Origin: Antedon mediterranea | Taxonomy: Eukaryota; Echinodermata; Crinoidea; Comatulida; Antedonidae | NCBI RefSeq assembly: GCF_964355755.1 | Contig: NC_092674.1 | Coordinates: 28,074,001-28,138,000 of the forward strand | Reading direction: 5' to 3' | DNA: 64,000 nucleotides | Shown: positions 58,301-64,000 of the stretch, in pieces | How positions within the stretch are numbered: the stretch's first letter is position 1 | Layout: each line of letters opens with the position of its first letter | The notes under the pieces: generated by a model | The model's database searches: none | The model's input: only the letters and a program-made list of their open reading frames with translations | Told to the model about the DNA's origin: nothing | Program-made: the position numbers and the translations under genes

Positions 58301-61300
58301 TAACAGGTCGTAAAACACTTCACGTTGAGACGCCCACCAGTAGACGGAGTTCCTTATCGTCTGGACCTTCATTAGGAACCCCAGCCTCCAAACGGCGTAA
58401 TAAAGAATCGGACAATGATAGCGAAGTAAGCCCTATGAATTCACGCGCCAATAGCACTCAGTCATCGCCAAATTCAGGACGGAGGCATGATCACCAAAGA
58501 ATGAACTCTGATCTTTCTGGATCGGAAGGCAGTAGTGATGTTTACAGAGTAAGACCATTTTAAAATGTTACTGAACTTAATTGCATACAGTTGTGGACAA
58601 ACCATTTCAGTAAAATTAATTTACTAAATATAAATGAACTATTAGATATTTATTTACGTCCAAAAGACAAAAAGTAAAAAAAAAAAAAAACATTAATGAC
58701 AGATTGAGATTATTAAAAAAATGGATGAAGGCAGGATTCCAAAAAGATGAAAATCTTGTGGCTGGATTTCTTTGCCATAAGTTTTCACCTATAAATATAA
58801 AGTCGGTCGATTTTAACTCCAAACATAGCGTGTGAGAATGTGGTATTTTTATAAGCAAAATGTTATCGCATCGACCGTGAGCTTTGCCCCGGCACGTTTA
58901 CTGGTACTCAAATTAGTTATGTTTTAAACTCGAAAGGAAATAAACATAGCAGTATTATGAATCTGTTAATGCCTGCAATAGTACACAAATCTGTCAACAC
59001 TCTGTGTTTTTACACCACCTGTGGACAGTGCATACCAAATGCCAATGGTATTAAAGCTGCCTTAATTCACTATAATTTGGGCTACGATTTGTTTAAATTT
59101 TAATCCTCTAGAAAATCATTACTAAACATAACATCAAGGATGCAAGTGATTGTTTTTGATAAATTTATAAAATTGGCAAGCTTTGCTAGACTGAAAAGTA
59201 ACTATTTTTTCCAAGACAGCTACTTTTGAAAATTTATAAAGACTTTTTTTTTGTCACAATTTTTTTTTTATATTCATTATAATAAATTAATAGTTGATCA
59301 CTTTGACCAAAAAATGGATCGAAAATATTTACCTAAATAAACTGTAATACAATACATCTTTAACTAACAATTTGCTAGTTTTCAAGAGTGAAATTCGAGC
59401 CTTAGTAATGAAATAAATAAAAATGTGAATTTTATTTAAATTTTATTTTATTTTAAATTTATTAACATTTACAGTGGATTGAACTAAAAAAATTGTCATC
59501 TTTAAATATCAATTTACAAATTCGTTCGAAGAACAATATGCATCAATTAAATGACTATAGCCAATTTGGATATTAAAATATTGATAAATAATAATAATAA
59601 TAATAATATAAATAATCCAAAACTCATCATCCTTTGTTGAATTGAATAACTCTATAACACATAATATTTATCTGATTGATATTTTGATTATAAGTTACAG
59701 TGCATCTTTAATTCGTTTACATGTGTTTTTTTTTTCAGAGTGGCCGAGATAGAAGGATTATACCGGACCCATATAATCTAGGAGTTATACAGCACCAATT
59801 AGCCGAGATAGAATACAAGGACATTATATCGGCTACTAAGTATGTGCTGTATTATTCCTCTGCATGTTGTTACTCCAAAGGTTGCAGCCATGGTGGTTTC
59901 ACCTTGTGAGACGCCTCTGTGTAAAACTAAAATATTGAATAAAATTTAATTTAAAAAAAAATATATATATATAGGTATATTGTCCCCCTAAAAACAGATT
60001 TTTTTGTCAGTCAGACAATGGTTTTTGGTTAAAATTACCCGTTTCTGTTGTCTTTTTATAAGTGGAATAAATTTTATTTTTTGTTTGATTTTTTTTAAAG
60101 AAGTGAATAACTTTATTAAAACTGCAAAATAACCTATTCAAAGTATGTTTTCATTAATCTTCATTTTTCATGTTTTTTAGGAAGAAAATACATCTTTAAT
60201 TAAAGAATTTTTTTCCCTTGCATTTAGGTTAACCGCCGGCCATGATAACACCCTGTTCCACTTTGTTGATGTAAACACAACAGAAGGCGTTGTGATCTGT
60301 CCCACCCACAGTGATGTTGCAATGTTAGGGGGTATTCTACACCCCCAGCTCCTTGAAAACTTTCATCAGGCCTGTATGAGAATACGCCAAATATTTGCTA
60401 GAGCCAAACGCAAAGTAAGTCACAACAAATATATGATACATAGAATCTACATTTGTTAAATGATTGGAAATAATACTTTTATTTTTGAAATTTTATACAT
60501 AAAGATTGTTCAATATGAATTTTTGTATGTGCACTGGGAAGAGCAACCATATAACAAGAACTACTACTACCACCATCCTGTTTCAGGAGATTACCACCTA
60601 TCTGATATTGATTAATTTACTATTGGTAATCCTTGGTAACATTTGCCTAAAGACATAAAATAAAAAAAATACATACATACGCATGCTAGAGTTTCTTTTG
60701 CTTTGTAGAAATTAATTTTAAAACTTAAAAATAATCGAATAAAAAATGATTTACCTAAAAACATAGTCACATTTTTGGTTTAATTTTTTTTTTTTTTTTT
60801 TTCTATGCAAGTGATTAACTTTATTAAAACTGCAAAGTGACCTATTCAAAGTATTTTTTATTAACCTTCTTTTTTCATGTTTTTTGGGGACAATACATCT
60901 TTAAAGGCTGAAAAATTCTATGTATTTCAATTTAATTTTTATTTTATTTCTTAGGCACAGAAAACCAAAATGAATAGTGGTCAGCTGATCAACAAACAAG
61001 AGGGGATGGGGCATGTTAAAGAACAGGGCATCCTGTTTCACTGTACTTCTCCTAATTGGCCAGAACAACGCAAAGCTCCACCCACAATGCAGTACTGGGT
61101 CGTAGGGTATGTATATATGTTTATATAATTATTTGAGATGCCTTACATTGGCTGAGAGAAACCAGAAGTTAGCTGTACTCTTCAGAATTTTTTGTTACAA
61201 AGGCACTACTACTATTTACAGGTGTTTGTATAATTGTTTTAATTTAATTTTAAATATTAACATTCTTTAATATGATAATACATGAAATGTTGTCCATTGG

Positions 61301-61536
61301 GCCACAATTTGAGTAATGTTTCTTTTTTAATTTGCAAAAAAATAAAATAAAATCAGGGTTTAACATAAGATAATACGGTCTCTTTTCCCATGGTTTTTGA
61401 ATATTTTTTTTTCTCTTTGCCTAGGCGGCTGTATGGTGATAAACAATCACGAGAAATCTACGTCTGCTATCATGAGTCAGCGAGTCAGAATGCGATAGAG
61501 CTGGCATTTAAACTAGCATTCGGATCTGGTTTATGA
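46399..61536 (+). CDS. INTU: Protein inturned, planar cell polarity and ciliogenesis effector
   Basis: Complete gene, 15 coding exons, 933 residues (human about 942): 46399-46565, 49043-49527, 51285-51370, 51664-51861, 52777-52892, 55349-55516, 55918-56407, 56780-56829, 57167-57268, 57718-57863, 58307-58548, 59739-59839, 60228-60414, 60955-61106, 61425-61536. All junctions are GT-AG and keep frame. Residues about 1-55 are acidic and tyrosine-rich. About 160-255 hold the PDZ domain (LLPAGPALESG, GDWLVAINDVEV). Then come the conserved longin-like regions (EILFRYPEGSASQKL; LEAADFAEM; RYFLLIVG|KHSVLCVLLES; NTLFHFVDV; YWVVGRLYGD to the C-terminus). A serine-rich, probably disordered linker lies near 680-745. 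With FUZ and WDPCP, INTU forms the CPLANE complex, an exchange factor and basal-body regulator for Rab23/Rsg1-type GTPases needed for cilia and Hedgehog signalling. The start at 46399 is preferred because the ATG at 46392 hits a stop within ten codons. Confidence 0.97.
48248..48590. mobile_element. Miniature transposon family D, full copy in INTU intron 1
   Basis: TTAAAGATGTATTGTCCCC at the left and GGGCGACAATACATCTTTAA at the right are inverse. The interior holds TGACCAAAAATTGAATAGAA, ACTGTAATTTACC, and GAAAGTGATTAACGTGATTA. About 343 bp, non-coding. Confidence 0.82.
49836..50018. mobile_element. Miniature transposon family C in INTU intron 2
   Basis: Left CTAACAACAGGATGCTGAGC and right GAGCTCATTGTCCAGTTGTTAG are inverse. 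A second, opposite-orientation copy at 56447-56634 shares GGTTTAACTGTGGCTATGAC-type and TTGGCAAGACGAGCTC-type segments. Confidence 0.78.
50812..51110. repeat. ATC/ATG trinucleotide microsatellite in INTU intron 2
   Basis: Imperfect ATCATCATTATC repeats over about 300 bp, ending with ATGATC inverted motifs. Long Met/Ile and His/Asp open frames on both strands are artefacts. It lies about 175 bp before exon 3. Confidence 0.93.
51961..52095. mobile_element. Diverged family B1 copy in INTU intron 4
   Basis: ACGCTTGGTTCCCACTAAGG at the left and CTAGTGTGAACCAAGCTTAA at the right. The centre is partly lost and GCGATGCGTCTACGTCCTT is locally duplicated. Confidence 0.72.
53129..53445 (-). mobile_element. 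Two tandem tRNA-like SINE copies, about 158 bp apart, in INTU intron 5
   Basis: On the minus strand, GCCCAGTGGTCTAATGGTAC is an A-box-like start and GGTTCAAATCC (first copy) or GGTTCAAATACC (second) is a B box. The pair recurs at 53129-53196 and 53287-53354, followed by matching TTCAATATCATAAAAT and TCTTTCTTTCAC segments. The whole unit is therefore tandemly duplicated. The folded arms are too degenerate for a working tRNA. Confidence 0.7.
53990..54237 (+). mobile_element. Non-LTR/SINE 3' end with AATTC tail in INTU intron 5
   Basis: GGTTCTGGTGGTAGAACGAG, TCTTCTCGGATAAGGTCTAT and TCGTGTGCACTTTAAAGAAC resemble the common 3' region of invertebrate SINE/LINE elements. It ends AAATATAAATTTCAATTCAA with a short TCAAT repeat. 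Confidence 0.6.
55127..55262. mobile_element. Family D left part in INTU intron 5
   Basis: AAAGATATATTGTCCCACTT, then TTTGATGAATATGCCATTTT and CCTGAAAAACTGTAATTTAA match the left half of the family D copy at 48248. It ends about 85 bp before exon 6. Confidence 0.65.
55607..55772. mobile_element. Miniature transposon family E in INTU intron 6
   Basis: GTCCAGTATCATAGGCACAT at the left and GGACTATGATACTGGACAAA at the right are inverse. GTGATACACTATCACATGTG and CACCACATGTGATCC lie inside. It fills much of the intron between exons 6 and 7. Confidence 0.75.
56447..56634. mobile_element. Miniature transposon family C in INTU intron 7
   Basis: Opposite orientation to the copy at 49836. TAACAGGACACTGAGCTCAC at the left; CTCAGCAACCTGTTGTTAG at the right. 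It begins only 39 bp after the exon 7 donor. Confidence 0.75.
57913..58097. mobile_element. Pogo/Tigger-like miniature transposon in INTU intron 10
   Basis: CAGTCAACTTCCCCAATACT at the left and TATTGGGAGAGTTAACTG at the right are inverse. The element begins CAGT as in pogo/Tigger elements and is flanked by TA on each side (57911-57912, 58098-58099). GTCCGGTATTGG and CCAATACTGGAC form the inner part of the ends. Confidence 0.75.
59155..59364. mobile_element. Family D fragment in INTU intron 11
   Basis: TTTGACCAAAAAATGGATCG, TTACCTAAATAAACTGTAAT and the terminal ACAATACATCTTTAAC match family D with the middle deleted. Confidence 0.6.
59971..60200. mobile_element. Family D copy in INTU intron 12, ending 27 bp before exon 13
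   Basis: GTATATTGTCCCCCTAAAAA at the left, TTATTAAAACTGCAAAATAA and TCAAAGTATG inside, AAAATACATCTTTAATT at the right. The right end lies at the polypyrimidine tract of exon 13 (acceptor 60227). Confidence 0.75.
60730..60907. mobile_element. Family D right part in INTU intron 13, ending 47 bp before exon 14
   Basis: ATTTACCTAAAAACATAGTC, GAT TAACTTTATTAAAACTGC, ATTCAAAGTATTTTTTATTA and GGGGACAATACATCTTTAAA match the right half of family D. Confidence 0.72.
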
Positions 61537-61761
61537 CACGTTTTCCCACAGAGGGCACCATACTAGTTAACTTTGCCAAAACACCATCTGAACATAGTCC
61601 AAATAAATTCATCATTTGTGTACTGTAAACTCTCTTTAGGAATCATATATTATTTGTTAAACCAGGGAAGAGTGAATGGTTTTCTATCCAAACACAAAAT
61701 AATTGTATAAATATACCTGTTATATATTAATGTAATTTCAGAATGAGACAATTGATCCTAA

Positions 61762-61767
61762 AATAAA
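61762..61767 (+). terminator. Polyadenylation signal of INTU (distal)
   Basis: AATAAA 226 bp after the stop codon. A second AATAAA lies at 61602-61607. Either could be used. Confidence 0.5.
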
Positions 61768-61775
61768 CGCATAAC

Positions 61776-61903
61776 AAAGCTCTGTCTACACTATCAGACT
61801 AGTGATGTGCCCAAATATGGTAGTGATATGACATCATCATGTCGATATATGGGCACAACACATTTGTTTGTCCATAAAGTTTAATAGTGTAGACAGAGCT
61901 TAA
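61776..61903. mobile_element. Miniature transposon family A right after the INTU poly(A) signal
   Basis: AAAGCTCTGTCTACACTATC at the left and TTTAATAGTGTAGACAGAGC at the right. It begins 8 bp after the distal AATAAA. Confidence 0.85.
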
Positions 61904-62216
61904 AATACTTCAAATATACCAGTGTTACTTCCACCATTATCTGGGAAACCTCTCTCAAATGAATTACCGCCGCAGGTAAATCTGACCATAAAAAAAAAAG
62001 TATGTCCGTTTATAAAATATGTTTGAAATCGTGTAATGATAGTAAAATGATGATGCATGTGCTGCTGTACTAAAAACTATGCAAACTTATTAAAGTATTG
62101 GTAATTGTGGAAGAACGATAAATATATTTTTGGAAATTAAATACAGAGGTGCTATTATTACTAGTATTAGGTATTATATATGATTTTTTGTTCTTTTTTA
62201 ATGCAAAACATAGTGT
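61904..62216. other. INTU-NUP54 intergenic spacer, no feature
   Basis: AT-rich unique sequence between two family A elements. Confidence 0.4.
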
Positions 62217-62217
62217 G

Positions 62218-62368
62218 TAAGCTCTGTCTACACTTTCAAACTTTGTGACAAACAAATGTGATGTACCCATATATATGGACATGATTATTATATTTAGGCG
62301 TATCACTACCATATTTGGGCACATCACATTTTGTTTTCACAAAGTTTGAAAGTGTAAACAGAGCTTAG
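62218..62368. mobile_element. Miniature transposon family A, full copy
   Basis: AAGCTCTGTCTACACTTTCA at the left and GTTTGAAAGTGTAAACAGAG at the right. Both ends carry the same TTTCAAAC variant, so the two ends match each other better than they match other copies. Confidence 0.85.
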
Positions 62369-62885
62369 ATGAAGTATAATAATTATTAATTTTCTAAACA
62401 AGTTTGCTTGATTCTTCTCAAATATGTTTGTGCAATATTTTTACAATTTTTTTTGCTGAACTTGTATTTATACTCAATAATCAAGTCATTTAGTTATCCT
62501 AACAATATACAGTATATCTCATAGTTAATAGTGTATTTTTAATAAATGAATATCCGTATAGTAGTTGAGTTGTTTAATTTGTTGTTATTTAATACAAGAT
62601 CAATAATTATAGAGAATATTAAATAATTTTTTTACATTTTTTGTTTACTAAACTGTGGAACACAGGTGTAATGAATAGGAAATGAAATTTTTATGAATTG
62701 AAACATTTATTTAATAACAGACCAAATTTAAAAATCAATCGACTATGCATTCAAATTGCGCAAATAAAATCGCACATTGATTTTAAAAAAAACTTCACTG
62801 TAATAGAAACCTCGGTTCCCACAGGGCTCTGGTTTAGTAAACTTAATTACGCCCTCTATTTTCTATCGTCACAATTCAAAACAAG
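62369..62885. other. NUP54 upstream region
   Basis: AT-rich until about 62800. It then turns more mixed (ACGCCCTCTATTTTCTATCG). The start codon is embedded in ACAAGATGGCT, which matches the CAAGATGGC form of a YY1 site often found at housekeeping-gene starts. No TATA box was seen. Confidence 0.4.
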
Positions 62886-62991
62886 ATGGCTTTCAACTTC
62901 GGTACACCTTCAACTGGAACAACAAGTAATTTATTTGGAGCAAAAACAACCGGTGCTGGTTCAAATCTATTCGGTGGAGGATCAGCTTCAG
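62886..62991 (+). CDS. NUP54: Nucleoporin Nup54, first coding exon
   Basis: ATG at 62886 opens MAFNFGTPSTGTTSNLFGAK and continues with SNLFGGGSAS to a donor CAG|GTAATAATG at 62992, ending in phase 1 after 35 codons. The start MAFNFG(A/T)PS and the Gly/Thr/Ser-rich FG-repeat style (FG at residues 5-6, LFG twice) match the N-terminus of Nup54, a member of the Nup62-Nup58-Nup54 central-channel complex whose FG region forms the transport barrier. The rest of the FG region and the coiled-coil/alpha-beta domains lie beyond the window. Another FG nucleoporin is possible but the first residues favour Nup54. Confidence 0.75.
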
Positions 62992-64000
62992 GTAATAATG
63001 TTTAAAATGGTATTAGGTGCCGATTATCCTAATACGTAGTAGGTACTAATAAGGGCCTAGCTAGGCAGGCTGACTCGAGTCCAAAACGTGATTATTGTCC
63101 CGCGGATGCTACGCCGTGCTGCCTCCCATTGACTCCCTCCATGATCCAAGGTATAAACAAGTAGGGGGCCTAGGATAGGCCTAGCCTAGGATATTTTAGT
63201 CGTACTAGGCTATAGGCTAGGCCCCCTATTAAGAGAAAACACTAAGACTACTAGTACTGAGGATTCTACACAGGCATTCTGGCATTTTAACTAGGCCTAG
63301 GGCCTAGGCCTAATGCTGCAATAAATGCACTTTCCAGCTGAAAAAAAATAAATAGGCCTAGCCTAGGCCTAGAGGTGTACATCGTGTTCGGCCGCAAACG
63401 ATTTCGGCCGCAATGTTTTGAATGCCCATATAAGGCGCTATGTATGGAGCGCCAACTATGCATCAACTTCCGTTTGTTCTGCTGGTCTTTTCATTGGGTT
63501 ATTCCATTCTAAAAATGTGGGTGCATTCTAACGTGATCGATCGAAATTGACCGACATAAAATGTACGGCGTATTATCATATTACTTTCTGTGATATAAGT
63601 ATTATTTAGAATGCTGTGGTGTGGATATATTTGAACCTATTTTAAATGATTTAGATATACGTTTATTATTATAATAATAATCTTAAACGGGCAATAAACT
63701 TGTACTTGTGTCTTGTACATTTACTCTTGCAGGCCTAATGTGTTCTAATAAAAACAGAAATGACCATTAAATCAGTTAATAATACATTAAGTATTTTAAA
63801 ACTCTGGTTATATAGGCCTATTGTATGTCTAATAATTATTGTATACTATCAACAATACTTAAATAAGCCTATGCCTTCGTAAGAAAATAGGAGGAAATAA
63901 CATTACAGTATTTCGAAATTCCTTTTTTATAGCGATTTTTGGAAAAATTAATATTTAGTAAGGCTTGAATTATTTCAGGATTATACAGTTCCACAGTAAA
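62992..64000. other. NUP54 intron 1 (partial), rich in AGGCCTA motifs
   Basis: Begins with the donor at 62992. 63150-63370 is packed with CTAGGCCTAGG-type palindromes. No second exon was recognised before the window ends. Confidence 0.5.

Overview
This is animal nuclear DNA from an AT-rich, intron-rich invertebrate genome. Exons have GT-AG introns, several minisatellites and dense short transposon families fill the gaps, and the palindrome AGGCCT (as in taggcctag) recurs throughout. Gene content and repeat style fit a marine invertebrate deuterostome, most likely an echinoderm. The species call is inference.

Layout. 1-5.2 kb: two minisatellites, a tRNA-derived SINE, and the last coding exon (4284-4481, +) of a short-chain dehydrogenase (retinol dehydrogenase-like) whose 3' UTR is full of tandem repeats. 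5.2-27 kb: gene-poor, repeat-dominated DNA. It holds 33-bp, 34-bp and 23-bp minisatellites, a decayed LINE 3' end, and a dense cluster of terminal-inverted-repeat miniature transposons (called family B here), several nested in one another. 27.3-28.1 kb (-): an intronless KCTD8/12/16-type gene with a TATA box. 31.7-34.3 kb (+): a six-exon gene for a 351-residue acidic/basic protein with a myristoylation-type N-terminus, not recognised. 34.3-46.2 kb: a long intergenic stretch with only weak candidate exons, a roughly 70-bp tandem array interrupted by a family B element, and several miniature transposons. 46.4-61.5 kb (+): a complete 15-exon inturned (INTU) gene encoding 933 residues, all intron phases consistent. 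62.9 kb (+): first coding exon of NUP54, continuing beyond the window.

The genes do not form an operon-like unit. INTU is a planar cell polarity and ciliogenesis effector (CPLANE complex), KCTD8/12/16 proteins are auxiliary subunits of metabotropic receptors, NUP54 is a central-channel nucleoporin, and the SDR is a metabolic enzyme. The mobile DNA is the most distinctive content. Families B1 and B2 share termini but not interiors. Nested copies, and one copy sitting in a tandem array whose neighbouring units preserve the empty site, show that they duplicate a 3-bp TTA target.
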